This document shows positions 20,932 through 31,548 of a stretch of DNA of 64,000 bases, piece after piece; within the stretch, counting starts at the first letter, position 1; each line of letters opens with the position of its first letter. The stretch comes from Pseudomonadota bacterium (GTDB lineage: Bacteria > Pseudomonadota > Alphaproteobacteria > Rhizobiales > Pleomorphomonadaceae): the NCBI GenBank assembly GCA_018262505.1, contig JAGSYV010000008.1, positions 1 to 64,000 of the forward strand, written 5' to 3'. Under the pieces are notes generated by a model that saw nothing but the letters and a program-made list of their open reading frames with translations, ran no database searches and had not been told where the DNA came from. Made by a program: the position numbers and the translations under genes.

Positions 20932-21758
20932 TCAGCTGTCGACATCGATTTTTCGGCCTTGAGCGCCTGGCTCGAAAGCCTGCCCTGGACGAGCAATGCC
21001 TGGGGAGCCGGCGCCGCCGTCGATAGCATCGGCACCTCGCTTTACCTGAACGCCCGGCATTTTTCCGCCCCCGGTCCGCTTGTCGCGCTGTTCGGCTGGC
21101 TCACCCTACGCGCCGACCGAACGACCGGCCTGTGGGGCGGCCCGACCGAAACCGACGGCTGGCTGCAACCGATCAACGGCTTCTACCGACTGACGCGCGG
21201 CACCTATGCCCAGTTCGGGATGCCCCTCCCCTACCCGGTGGAGACCATTGATAGCGTCATCCGACATTATCGCGAACGGGGTGGGTTTGCCGACGCGGCC
21301 TATAACGCCTGCAACATCCTCGATACCATTCATCCGCTCATGCTCTGTCTTCGGCAAACCGATCATCGACGGTCCGATGTTGAGGCCATCGCCGAGGATA
21401 TCCTTTTGCGCGGCCCCGAGCGCTGGCAGGCCGGCGAAGGCTTTGCCTTCGCGGAAGGGCAGCCGCCTAGTCTTCAGGGAACGGAGATGTGGCTTTCAGT
21501 AATCCACATCGCCGCGAGCCTGCTCAGGCTTGACCCTCAGTTCTCATTCGTTCCGCAAGGCGTGCATAGAATGGGTCATTTCAGCCTTGAGACCGCGTCG
21601 CTTCCGGTCAGGACGCACGTTTGATCCAAGAGCGGTTGCTATCGCCGCACTTGGACGGCGCCATATCCATAGCAAACCGTTGCGAGACTCAGAGTGCAAT
21701 GAGCCAATATTGTCCGTGCGATCTTGTGACTCGATGAGTTACGGGGTTCTAGCCTTAT

Positions 21759-21945
21759 TTGGTTGCGGGCTACCAGACCCCCGATTGGAACTGCGATGCT
21801 AACCAATTTATTTTCTTAGCGTGGGATGATCGTCAAAAAACAAAACCCCAGCAATTCATTGATTTTGCTGCGGTTTATAGTTCGTTTTGGTTGCGGGGGC
21901 TAGCAGCCTCCGATACCGACATTCGCTGGAAGTGGCGATTTAGTC
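21759..21945. repeat. Repeat copy A: tRNA-3'-end-like GGTTGCGGG...GGTTGCGGGGGC flanking a hairpin
   Basis: Matches 50582-50721 with divergence and an extra ~55 bp; hairpin 21842-21876. Confidence 0.6.
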
Positions 21946-22313
21946 TGGAAGCACGAGATCCTTCGACTGCAAAACTCCTAAAAGGAAACAGGGCCTGCTT
22001 CTCTAGCAAGTTGCGCTGCAAATAACTCTTTGTCCCGCCTGCACTGGATGAATATCGACCTGCATCGGGAACGCGCGCACTGCTATCGTTGCGGAGATGC
22101 CGCATGATTCAACGTCTTTCCAGATCGGGACACCCTCGATCGCTCCGATATCAACCCCACTCCATGGTCAACCAAACCGCTAAGTGATTGATATCAAAAT
22201 ATCCTAAATTACTTTCCGATATATAATACCGTGATTTATACTGTCAAAATTCAGAGCCGGTTCGGTTTGTCTGAACATTTTACGGGCTTTCGCTAAGTGG
22301 AATTCGGCCCTGG

Positions 22314-23144
22314 TTATGCCGCAGCCGGGATTGGCCGCAGCGCGTTGAAGTAGGCGTGATCGGGCGTCTGCCGCCCCAGGCTCTGGTGAGGTCTCCGGCC
22401 GTTGTAGAATGCCAGATACCGGCCGATCGAGACGCGTGCCTCGGACACGGTGGCATAAGCGTGTAGATAGACCTCCTCGTACTTGACCGATTTCCAGATG
22501 CGCTCGACGAAGACGTTGTCGCGCCAGGCGCCCTTGCCGTCCATGCTGATCTTGATGCCGGCGCCGATCAGCAGGGCGGTGAACTCGCGACTGGTGAACT
22601 ACGATCCCTGATCGGAGTTGAATATGTCCGGCTTGCCAAAGCGGGCGACGGCTTCCTCGACGGCCTCGACACAGAACGCGACATCCATGGCGATCGACAT
22701 CCGCCAAGCCAAAACCCGGCGGCTGAACCAATCGACGACGGCCGTCAGATAGACGAAGCCCTTGGCCATGGGGACGTAGGTGATGTCCATTGCCTAGACC
22801 TGATTGGGCCGCGTCACGGGTAGTTTGCGCAGCAGATAGGGGAAGATCTTGTGGCCCGGTGACGACTTGGAGGTATTCGGCCGCCGATAGAGCGCCTCAA
22901 TCCCCATCCGCTTCATCAGCGTGGCGACATGAAGACGTCCGGTCACATGACCATCCGCCAGCAGGAGCCCCTGCAACATACGGCTGCCGGCGAAAGGGTA
23001 TTCCAGATGTAGTTCGTCGATCCGGCGCATCAACGCCAGATCGACGGCCGGAACCGCACGGGGCAGATAGTAGATGCTGCCCCGGCTGATCCCGAGAAGC
23101 TTCGCCTGCCGGCCGAGCGGGAGGCCGTGCGTGTGATCGATCAT
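22314..23144 (-). pseudogene. IS3-family OrfB transposase with two nonsense codons
   Basis: Same frame throughout; TAG at 22794-22796 (before AMDITYVPM) and 22599-22601 (after FNSDQGS). Confidence 0.85.
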
Positions 23145-23452
23145 CGCTTTGCGCTCAGAAGGCCGGCCTTGCCGAGCGCGCCGGATAAAAAATCATTTTC
23201 CAGCGCCAGCTCTCCGATCTTCGCATGCAACGTCTTCACATCGATTGTCGGCGCAACTGCCTCGGTCTTCGCTTCGGAGCCGAAGACGCCGGCTGCGCCA
23301 TCAAGAAGCTGACTGCGCCATTGCGTGATCTGGTTCGGGTGGACATCAAACTGCTGCGCCAGATCGGCCGGCGTCTTCTCGCCCTTGATCGCGGCCAACG
23401 CGACCTTCGCCTTGAAGGCGGGGCTGTGGTTCCGGCGGACTCGTCTCGTCAT
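23141..23452 (-). CDS. IS3-family OrfA (HTH)
   Basis: RRNHSPAFKAKVALAAIKGEKTPADLAQQFDVHPNQITQWRSQLLDGA. Confidence 0.88.
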   Translation of the reverse strand: MTRRVRRNHSPAFKAKVALAAIKGEKTPADLAQQFDVHPNQITQWRSQLLDGAAGVFGSEAKTEAVAPTIDVKTLHAKIGELALENDFLSGALGKAGLLSAKR

Positions 23453-23552
23453 CGTCGCTCCTGTTCACGGCAATCATGCCGCGTTCAGGCCGAAAATCCA
23501 CCTATACCCGCTGTCCAAATTTTCCGAGCCAGCTCGCTCGCGCCGTCGCGCG

Positions 23553-26210
23553 TCAGACGACGCCGTCCGCCCGGTCAGAGGGGTCTGCGATGATCGCACG
23601 TTTTCCGACGTGATTGGCGGGGCCGACAAGTCCCTCCTGCTCCATCCGTTCCACGAGGGATGCGGCCCGGTTGTAGCCGATGGAGAGCTTGCGCTGGATG
23701 TAGGACGTCGAGCACTTCCTGTCGCGCATGACGATCTTTATCGCCTTGTCGTAGAGGTCGGTGGCATCCTCTTCGCCCACGGCCGAGCGGTCGAATACGG
23801 CTTCGTCCTCGTCTGTTTCAGGTTTGTCTGCATCCTCCGTCACCGTACCCAGGTATTCCGGGCGCCCTTGGGTTTTCAGGTGTGCGACCACCTTCTCCAC
23901 CTCGTGGTCGGAGACGAACGGGCCATGCACGCGTGCGATGCGACCGCCGCCCATCATGTGCAGCATGTCCCCCTGGCCGAGGAGGTGTTCGGCCCCCTGT
24001 TCGCCGAGAATGGTACGGCTGTCGATCTTCGACGTCACCTGGAAAGAAATTCGCGTCGGAAAATTCGCCTTGATCGTGCCGGTGATGACGTCGACCGACG
24101 GGCGCTGTGTCGCCATGATCAGATGGATGCCCGCCGCGCGGGCCATCTGAGCGAGCCGCTGGATCGCGCCTTCGATCTCCTTGCCCGCGACCATCATGAG
24201 ATCCGCCATCTCGTCCACGATGACGACGATGTAGGGCATCGGGGAAAGGTCCATTTCCTCCTGCTCGTGGATCGCCTCGCCGGTCGATCGGTCGAAGCCC
24301 GTCTGGATTGTGCAGAGGATGGTCTCACCCTTGGCGCGGGCCGCGGCGGCACGCCCATTGTAGCCGTCGATGTTGCGCACGCCGAGGCGCGACATCTTGC
24401 GATAGCGGTCTTCCATCTCGCGCACAGCCCATTTGAGCGCCATCACCGCCTTCTTCGGATCGGTGACGACCGGCGTCAGCAGATGTGGAATGCCGTCATA
24501 GACGGAAAGTTCGAGCATCTTCGGATCGACCATGATCAGACGGCACTCCTCCGGCTTGAGCCGGAAAAGCAGCGACAGGATCATGGTGTTGATGGCGACC
24601 GACTTGCCCGAACCGGTGGTGCCGGCAACGAGCAGATGCGGCATCTTGGCGAGCTCGGCGACGACCGGTTCGCCGCCGATGGTCTTGCCGAGGCAGACCG
24701 GTAGCTGAAAGCGGGTTTCGCCGTAGTCGCACGATTCGATGAGTTCGCGGAAATAGACGGTCTCGCGGACCGGATTCGGCAGTTCGATGCCGATCACGTT
24801 GCGGCCCGGCACCACGGCTACGCGGGCGGAGAGCGCCGACATCGAACGAGCGATGTCGTCGGAAAGGCCGATCACGCGGGACGACTTGACGCCGGGCGCA
24901 GGCTCAAACTCGTAGAGCGTGACGACCGGACCGGGCCGAACGTCGATGATATCGCCCTTGACGCCGAAGTCTTCGAGAACGCTCTCGAGCAGACCCGCGC
25001 TTTGCTCCAGCGCTTCCGGCGTCATCGTGTGAGTCTCACGGTACTCCGGCAATTGCAGGAGATCGATCGAAGGAAACTCGTATCCCTCTTCCGAAGGTGT
25101 ACGGATATCCGCCGCGCGACTGCGGAGGACGGGACGTTCGGCGACATCCTCTATGGCGGACGGTACGGTGTCCTCGTCGGGCGCGGGTTCGAACGGAGCT
25201 GTCGGTTCGCTCACAACAATCGCCTCGGGACCAGCCTGACTTGCGGCGACGGTCGAGCCGAATCGATGAAGGCCAACCAGCCGATAGAGCGAGGCGACGG
25301 ACCACTCCGCATCCGCGGCGGGCGGCGTAAAAGCCGGTGCCTTCACCTCGACGGGCCCCGAGATTGCAGGTGTTTCAACCACTGCGGCCGCTACTGGAAT
25401 AGTGGCGCTCTCGGACTTCGCGCGCCGAGGCGGGTGTACCGTCGGCTCGTCATGACCATCGAACTCGACCATCGCCTCCCAGAAGACGTGATCGGAGAGG
25501 AAGGCCGTCGGTGGCAGTGGGCAAGTCTCACCGCTGGTGGCACAGAGCAGCGCACCAGTAGTCGGAGATTCGGTTGGCCCCACCTCGGGAGCCTCAAAGC
25601 TCACCGCGGCGGTGTGGGGCATGTTCGGTGCGGCCGCCGTTTTCACCTGCCGGCTACCGGACGCCGCGGTTCCGGATGGGGCCTCCTCGCGTGCCGGGCT
25701 TTGGCCAAGTTCGCGCCGCAGGCGGTAGCTGAGCGCCCGCGCCCCCTTGGTGTCCGGCGGCTGCGGCAGGAATTGCGGTCGCGCGATCACGCGCTCGGAG
25801 CCGCTTTTCGGTGCAAGCGGCGGCAGAACTTCGGATGATGCGGCCGCCGGGGCTCCAAGCGCCTGAGATGACGTGCCGACAGCTCCGGTCTCGATGGTCG
25901 GTGCGGCAGCTATCCGCCTTGGCAGCGCGGTATCGGGCGTGCGGGTGAAGCGGACGTTCGGTCCGAGTACGAAAGCCCTCTGCCAGATCGGGGCCTCGCC
26001 GCCGCCTTCGATCTCGCTCGCGGCGATCGAGCCGGTGCTATGCACCGTTTTGCTCGAAGCCCTCTGCGGCTCCGCCGGACTCGCCGCTGGCCCGCCTGGC
26101 CCCTCACGTTCGGTCTCCACGCCCTTCCGTTCATCTTCCAAGTGACTGGTAAAGCTTGAGAAACTCGAACGGCTAGAACGCATGGTTACCCTTGCACATC
26201 TCTCAAACAC
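23553..26210 (-). CDS. FtsK/SpoIIIE-family DNA translocase lacking obvious N-terminal TM segments
   Basis: [50 protein letters not shown]-terminal gamma-like w[31 protein letters not shown]. Confidence 0.88.
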   Translation of the reverse strand: MFERCARVTMRSSRSSFSSFTSHLEDERKGVETEREGPGGPAASPAEPQRASSKTVHSTGSIAASEIEGGGEAPIWQRAFVLGPNVRFTRTPDTALPRRIAAAPTIETGAVGTSSQALGAPAAASSEVLPPLAPKSGSERVIARPQFLPQPPDTKGARALSYRLRRELGQSPAREEAPSGTAASGSRQVKTAAAPNMPHTAAVSFEAPEVGPTESPTTGALLCATSGETCPLPPTAFLSDHVFWEAMVEFDGHDEPTVHPPRRAKSESATIPVAAAVVETPAISGPVEVKAPAFTPPAADAEWSVASLYRLVGLHRFGSTVAASQAGPEAIVVSEPTAPFEPAPDEDTVPSAIEDVAERPVLRSRAADIRTPSEEGYEFPSIDLLQLPEYRETHTMTPEALEQSAGLLESVLEDFGVKGDIIDVRPGPVVTLYEFEPAPGVKSSRVIGLSDDIARSMSALSARVAVVPGRNVIGIELPNPVRETVYFRELIESCDYGETRFQLPVCLGKTIGGEPVVAELAKMPHLLVAGTTGSGKSVAINTMILSLLFRLKPEECRLIMVDPKMLELSVYDGIPHLLTPVVTDPKKAVMALKWAVREMEDRYRKMSRLGVRNIDGYNGRAAAARAKGETILCTIQTGFDRSTGEAIHEQEEMDLSPMPYIVVIVDEMADLMMVAGKEIEGAIQRLAQMARAAGIHLIMATQRPSVDVITGTIKANFPTRISFQVTSKIDSRTILGEQGAEHLLGQGDMLHMMGGGRIARVHGPFVSDHEVEKVVAHLKTQGRPEYLGTVTEDADKPETDEDEAVFDRSAVGEEDATDLYDKAIKIVMRDRKCSTSYIQRKLSIGYNRAASLVERMEQEGLVGPANHVGKRAIIADPSDRADGVV

Positions 26211-26429
26211 GAATCAAAAAGCGCTGACAAGTTTACTAGAAAATAAAGGTTAACCAGCTCTTGTCGGAGGCTGCTGTTTCCCGGTTGGTGAACAGGCAAA
26301 ATGGCCCTGCTGTTCCGAGGCTGTGATTTAGGTCGGGTAAAGAACGAAGGTTTAACGCGGCTACCTACCAGCTTCGCCCCTCTCCGCCGATTTCGTGGAT
26401 ATCGGCCTTGATTGAGCAACGATGGCTCT

Positions 26430-26635
26430 CGGCGATGTTGGGCATTTCGGAATAACGGCGCTCAATCTCACGATTGAGATCTCCTCCTCGTTGCCCGGCT
26501 CCTGCGCGCCGAACTGGTTGGAGGGAAAGCCCAGAACCACGAGACCGCGCTCGCCGAGTTCCCGATAGAGCGCTTCCAGGCCCCCATACCGCGGCGTGAA
26601 GCCGCATTTGCTGGCGGTATCGCCTTGATCCATGT
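26430..26635 (-). pseudogene. Glutathione peroxidase fragment
   Basis: ASKCGFTPRYGGLEALYRELGERGLVVLGFPSNQFGAQEPGNEEEI then loss of homology. Confidence 0.7.
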
Positions 26636-26661
26636 CGCCGACACTTGGCTGACGGCAGACA

Positions 26662-26697
26662 ATAAAGGCACCCGCTCAACTCGGCGGGTGCCTTTAT
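26662..26697 (-). terminator. Intrinsic terminator ATAAAGGCACCCGC...GCGGGTGCCTTTAT
   Basis: 14-bp perfect inverted repeat with A/T flanks, downstream of minus-strand SDR gene. Confidence 0.85.
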
Positions 26698-26716
26698 CGT
26701 GGAATTTCAGATCAGC

Positions 26717-27481
26717 CTACCAGCACTCGAACCCACCATCGACCAGCAGATCGACGCCGGTGACGAACGAGGCTGCTTTCGACAGCAGGAACACCGCCGG
26801 CCCACCCATTTCGTCGGGTGTCGCCATACGCTGGATCGGGGTATCACGCTCGAAGATCTTGCGCTGCTCGGCCACTTCCGGACGTAGATTCATCGGCGTC
26901 AGGGTATAGCCTGGGCTGATGATGTTGACCCGAATGCCCTTGCCGATCCACTCCATGGCAAGGCTCTTGCTGAGGTGGACGACACCGGCCTTCGAAGCAT
27001 TGTAGTGAACCTGGGTGAGGCCACGGTTGACGATCGTTCCGGACATCGACGCGATATTGACGATGGCCCCACGGCCGTTGCGGATCATGGCGCGGCCTTC
27101 GGCCTGACAGGACAGGAAGACGCCCGTCAGATTGATGTCGATCACCCTCTGCCACTGGCTCTGCGCCATCTCTTCGGCTGGTGCAGCGTTGGCAATGCCG
27201 GCGGCATTGACGGCGGCGGACAACCGTCCGAGCTTGGCTTCCGTTTGGGCGATAGCAGCCTCCAGCGAGGCCTGATCGGTGACGTTGCCACCGGTGATCA
27301 GAGCCTTGCGACCGAGAGCCTCGATCCTGGCAGCCGTCTCCTTGACGCCCTCGCTATTCGGCAGATCGAACAGCGCCACATCGGCGCCTGCCGCGGCTAG
27401 ATCCAGCGCGATGGCCTGACCGATGCCGCTTCCCGCTCCCGTCACAAAAGCAACTTCGCCCTTGAGGCTGAACTTATCCAT
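26717..27481 (-). CDS. SDR-family oxidoreductase
   Basis: VAFVTGAGSGIGQAIALDLAAAGADVALFD and YNASKAGVVHLSKSLAMEW. Confidence 0.92.
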   Translation of the reverse strand: MDKFSLKGEVAFVTGAGSGIGQAIALDLAAAGADVALFDLPNSEGVKETAARIEALGRKALITGGNVTDQASLEAAIAQTEAKLGRLSAAVNAAGIANAAPAEEMAQSQWQRVIDINLTGVFLSCQAEGRAMIRNGRGAIVNIASMSGTIVNRGLTQVHYNASKAGVVHLSKSLAMEWIGKGIRVNIISPGYTLTPMNLRPEVAEQRKIFERDTPIQRMATPDEMGGPAVFLLSKAASFVTGVDLLVDGGFECW

Positions 27482-27578
27482 CTTCCTCTCCCTACATCTG
27501 GCGTGACACCCGCGTTCTGATCGGGGCACGCCGTCATCTATCGGCCGCGCCATTTAAGGCGATTGCCAGGGGTGTCAT

Positions 27579-29078
27579 TCAGGTCGTTGCCAGCTCCATC
27601 ACCGCGACGCGGTCGGCCTTTTGCCGATCGAGAATGCCACGATTGACACCCCGGCTCAGAACCATCACCCGGTGCGCAAGGCCCAGCACTTCATCGAGGT
27701 CGGAGCTGACCACGACGACCGCCATTCCCTGTCGCGCCAATCCCGCGATGACCTCGTAGATGGCGGCACGTGCGCCGACGTCGATGCCGCGCGTCGGTTC
27801 GTCGAGGATGACCACCCGCGGATTGCGGGAGATGCACTTGGCGATCACGACCTTCTGCTGGTTACCGCCCGAAAGCTCGTTGACGTGTTGCTCGGGCTTC
27901 CCTTTCACGCCAAACCGCTCGATGGCCACGCGTGCGAACCGGTCGACCGATTTCGGATTGATCCAGCCATTTGGAGCGATCTGGTGATAGTTGGTCTGGG
28001 CGATGTTGTCGGCGATGGTCTGCGGCAGGATCAGACCCTGGGCTTTGCGATCTTCGGGAACCAGCACGATTCCCTGGTCGAGCGCATCGCTCGGATGGGC
28101 CAGGCGGATAGGCTTGCCCTCGATCTTGACGACTCCCGACGAGATGGGGTCGGCACCGGCAATGGCGCGGACCAGTTCGGTGCGCCCGGCACCCACGATC
28201 CCGGCAATGCCAAGCACCTCGCCTTGCCTCACCGAGAAGCTCACGTTCTTGAAGGTTCCATCGGGACTGGAGATGTTCTCGACCTCGAGAAGCGTCTCGC
28301 CCAAGGACGCATCGATTTCCGGGAACATGCGGTCGAGCGGGCGACCGACCATTTCCTCGACCAGCGTCTTGACCGGCAACTGCGCCGTCTCATGCGTTGC
28401 GACCAGCTGCCCGTCCCGCAGGACGGCAACGCGATCAGCGATCTGGGCAATCTCGTCGAGACGATGGCTGATGTAGATGAAGGAAACGCCTTCCATCTTC
28501 AACTGCTCGATCCGCTCGAACAGACGGACGGTTTCCTCGCCGCCCAACGCGGCGGTCGGTTCATCGAAAATCAGAAGGCGCGCATTCAGCGTCAAAGCCT
28601 TGGCGATCTCAACCTGTTGCTGCGCGGCGACCTTCAGATCGCGGACCAATGTCGTGGGAGCGATATCGAGCCCCAGGCGTTTGAGCTGCTCGGCCGCCCG
28701 TCTGTTGATACCCATGCGGTCAATGCGTCCTGCCTTCGTCGGGAGCCGGCCGACGAAGACGTTCTCTGCAACCGAAAGGGCTGGCAGCAGGCGCATTTCC
28801 TGGTGAATGAGGCCGATGCCGGCGGACAGTGCGTCGGCGGGCGATTGCGGCGCGTGCGGCTTCCCCAGCCAGGTCATAGAGCCGGCCGTCGGCTTGACCA
28901 ATCCGGCAATGATCGAAGAGATCGTCGATTTTCCGGCGCCGTTCTCGCCCAGAAGCGCCAGAACCTCGCCTTGCCGCACGTCGAGATTGACATCCTTCAG
29001 AACGGTCACAGGGCCGTATTTCTTTGTGATGCCGCGAACGCTGAGAATGGCGTCGGATTGGTGGGACAGTTCGGACAT
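27579..29078 (-). CDS. Sugar ABC transporter ATP-binding protein (RbsA-like)
   Basis: Two ABC domains: LLGENGAGKSTISSIIAGL and NELSGGNQQKVVIAKCISRNPRVVILDEPTRGIDVGA. Confidence 0.92.
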   Translation of the reverse strand: MSELSHQSDAILSVRGITKKYGPVTVLKDVNLDVRQGEVLALLGENGAGKSTISSIIAGLVKPTAGSMTWLGKPHAPQSPADALSAGIGLIHQEMRLLPALSVAENVFVGRLPTKAGRIDRMGINRRAAEQLKRLGLDIAPTTLVRDLKVAAQQQVEIAKALTLNARLLIFDEPTAALGGEETVRLFERIEQLKMEGVSFIYISHRLDEIAQIADRVAVLRDGQLVATHETAQLPVKTLVEEMVGRPLDRMFPEIDASLGETLLEVENISSPDGTFKNVSFSVRQGEVLGIAGIVGAGRTELVRAIAGADPISSGVVKIEGKPIRLAHPSDALDQGIVLVPEDRKAQGLILPQTIADNIAQTNYHQIAPNGWINPKSVDRFARVAIERFGVKGKPEQHVNELSGGNQQKVVIAKCISRNPRVVILDEPTRGIDVGARAAIYEVIAGLARQGMAVVVVSSDLDEVLGLAHRVMVLSRGVNRGILDRQKADRVAVMELATT

Positions 29079-29235
29079 GGCCGCTCGACCTTATGGAAAA
29101 GGGGCGCCGCTCGGAGAGAGGGGGAGGAGTTCCCATCCGTCGCGACGCCCGTAATGTCCGCTGCTGTGGGGGAAGACGGCGGACAATTCGGAGTCGTGGG
29201 GGATGGCGGCGGGATGATCCCGCCGCCATTGCGAC

Positions 29236-30171
29236 TTACGGATGCTCGGCCACGAACTTGTCGACGTTCTCCTTGGTGGTCAGCGTCGCGGTCAGCAGTT
29301 GCTCCGGCGGGAGCTTCTTGCCGGCCACGAGATCGATGGCGGAATCGACGGCCATCCGGCCCATCTTCTGGGTCTGCTGGGTCGAGGTCACGTCAAAGAC
29401 GCCGTCCTTCAGGGCAACGAGGGCGGCGGTATCGCCGTCGAAGCCGGCGACCAGAACGGGCTGGTCCGGATGGGCTACCTTCACCGCCTGGGCGGCACCG
29501 AGCGCGAGCGCATCGGCCTGACCCCAGATGATGTTCACGTCCGGGTTGGTCTGCAGAAGGTCCTGGGTGAGCTTGAAGCCCTCGTCCTGATGCCAGCCTT
29601 CCGACCACAGCTCGCCGACCACCTTGATGTTCGGATAGGCCTTCATCGCCTCGGCGCAGCCCTTGCTGCGGTCGACCTCGGGGGTGGTGCCCTTCTGGCC
29701 ATGAATGATCAGCATCTTGCCCTTGCCGTCGGTCTTCTTGCCGATGTAGTCGCAAAGCTCATTGGCCGAATTGACCGAATTCGTGGCGATGAAGGTGTCG
29801 CCCGGAGCACCCTCGGCATTACGGTCAACGTTGATGACGGGGATGCCCGCGGCCTTGGCGGCCTTGACCGGCACCGACGCTGCCGTGGCACCGGCAGGAA
29901 TATAGATCAGGGCGTCGACGTCCTGAGCGATCAGATCCTGGATCTGGCTGACCTGGGTCGCGGCATCGCCCTTGGCGTCGACCGTGATGACCTCGATCCC
30001 CTTGCTCTTGCCGTACTTCTCGACCGACTGCTTGATCTGATTGAAGAAGTCTGCCTGAAGATTGGCAACGGCAAGCCCGATCTTCTTGGCTTCCTTGGCG
30101 CTGGACGCATCTACGGCACCAAGCAGGGCCAGAGTGGCGGCGGCAGTAAAGAGAAAAGCACGAGACAGCAT
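29236..30171 (-). CDS. Sugar ABC transporter substrate-binding protein (RbsB-like)
   Basis: Signal peptide plus KKIGLAVANLQADFFNQIKQSVEKYGKSKGIEVITVDAKGDAATQVSQIQDLI. Confidence 0.92.
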   Translation of the reverse strand: MLSRAFLFTAAATLALLGAVDASSAKEAKKIGLAVANLQADFFNQIKQSVEKYGKSKGIEVITVDAKGDAATQVSQIQDLIAQDVDALIYIPAGATAASVPVKAAKAAGIPVINVDRNAEGAPGDTFIATNSVNSANELCDYIGKKTDGKGKMLIIHGQKGTTPEVDRSKGCAEAMKAYPNIKVVGELWSEGWHQDEGFKLTQDLLQTNPDVNIIWGQADALALGAAQAVKVAHPDQPVLVAGFDGDTAALVALKDGVFDVTSTQQTQKMGRMAVDSAIDLVAGKKLPPEQLLTATLTTKENVDKFVAEHP

Positions 30172-30338
30172 TGCATAATCCTCCAGTTGTTAATGCCTGT
30201 CCGCGACGAAGGGCTCCTCCCCTAAGTTTCGCGGGGTCTTCTCCAGTCCGATGTGGACCTCTGTCCGCCTTTCGGCGAAGTCTGGACCTGCGCGGATGCC
30301 TCTCTGCGTAGGTCGATCTCAATGGAAGGCTTGTTATG

Positions 30339-31322
30339 TCACCGGCGACGGGCACGGATCGTATCGGCCGCGACGGCCAGGGCGATCACCACACCGATGA
30401 TCACCTGCTGCACGAAGGGCGACACATGCAGAAGGTTGAGACCATTGCGCAAAAACCCGATGATCAATACGCCGACGACCGTGCCGCCAATGCCGCCGAC
30501 ACCGCCGGCAAGGCTGGCGCCGCCAATGACCACCGCGGCGATCGTGTCGAGTTCGTACCCCACGCCCGAGCTGGGCTGGGCGCTATCGAGCCGGGCTGAC
30601 AGAATGACGCCGGCGAGCCCCGCGAGGAGGGCGCACATCGTGTAAACCAGGAGCGTGGCCCGCTCGACGTGGATACCGGCGAGGCGGGCGACCTCCGGGT
30701 TTCCACCGACGGCGTAAAGCGCACGCCCTGCCGGGCGATATTTCAGGAACACATAGAAGATGACGGTCAGTACGATCATGACCGAAACCGTCGCGCTGAG
30801 CAAACCGAAGTGGCGAATGATGGCCAGGCTCGAGAACCAGTCCGGGAAGCCGACGATCTGCTGACCATCCGTGATGATCGAGGCGATGCCGCGGGCGATG
30901 GACATCATCGCCAGCGTGGCGATGAAGGCCGGCATGTTCAGCTTGGTGATCATCAGGCCCGACACGGCGCCGCAGAGCGCGGACACCATCAGCGCCACCA
31001 CGATGCCCAGCGCGAACGGCAAGCCGAGGGTGTTGCCCAGGTAGCCAAGCACCATGCCGGACAGCGCCAGCACCGAACCAACGCTGAGGTCAATGCCGCC
31101 GAGCAGGATGACCAGAGTCATGCCGAGCGCCATCACGCCGATCACGGTAATCTGGTCCATGACGTTCAGGATGTTTCGAAGCGTCAGGAACGTGTCGGAT
31201 GTAAAGGAAAGAAAAAGGCAAAGTGCCAACAAGCCAATGAACGGCCCAACGGCTCCGCCGCCAAGGTAGCTCTTCCATGTGGGCTTGGCGTCACCCGATT
31301 TGGCTTCGGCAAGGCTGGCCAT
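30339..31322 (-). CDS. Sugar ABC transporter permease (RbsC-like)
   Basis: MALGMTLVILLGGIDLSVGSVLALSGM; AVGGNPEVARLAGIHVERA. Confidence 0.92.
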   Translation of the reverse strand: MASLAEAKSGDAKPTWKSYLGGGAVGPFIGLLALCLFLSFTSDTFLTLRNILNVMDQITVIGVMALGMTLVILLGGIDLSVGSVLALSGMVLGYLGNTLGLPFALGIVVALMVSALCGAVSGLMITKLNMPAFIATLAMMSIARGIASIITDGQQIVGFPDWFSSLAIIRHFGLLSATVSVMIVLTVIFYVFLKYRPAGRALYAVGGNPEVARLAGIHVERATLLVYTMCALLAGLAGVILSARLDSAQPSSGVGYELDTIAAVVIGGASLAGGVGGIGGTVVGVLIIGFLRNGLNLLHVSPFVQQVIIGVVIALAVAADTIRARRR

Positions 31323-31548
31323 GACAACACTCCTCCAAATCAGACGCGGAAACCACTGAACTCATCGCCACAGACGTTTGTTGTCTCTGCTGGCGAAATG
31401 TCTGCCTTCGCGGTTCAGACGGCTCGGTGGAAACGCAGCCGATATTTGCTTCACGGGATCGAAATCTTTCACGCTCGGGCAGCCCTTCCCAATGGCAAGG
31501 CCGAGTTACTCAGGACCTCCGCTTTTCCTCGACGCGGAGGCCGTTCAT

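Larger units (their letters stand above)
18987..21624 (+). pseudogene. Hexapeptide-repeat acyltransferase fused to an uncharacterised C-terminal domain, split by IS insertion
   Basis: Left part 18987-20000 (left-handed beta-helix, [47 protein letters not shown]), right part 20935-21624; frames rejoin exactly after removal of IS and one TSD copy. Confidence 0.85.
22265..23517 (-). mobile_element. IS3-family element, degenerate (approximate ends)
   Basis: OrfA (23141-23452) plus OrfB with two in-frame TAG stops; possible terminal repeats share ...GTGGA(A/T)TTCGGCC. Confidence 0.75.

Noticed and set aside
23553-26210. FtsK as a conjugation/ICE coupling protein
   Set aside because: Has the chromosomal FtsK motor and C-terminal wHTH pattern, and no relaxase or T4SS genes nearby
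27621-29531. 636-aa plus-strand ORF
   Set aside because: Antisense to RbsA-like gene; low-complexity composition
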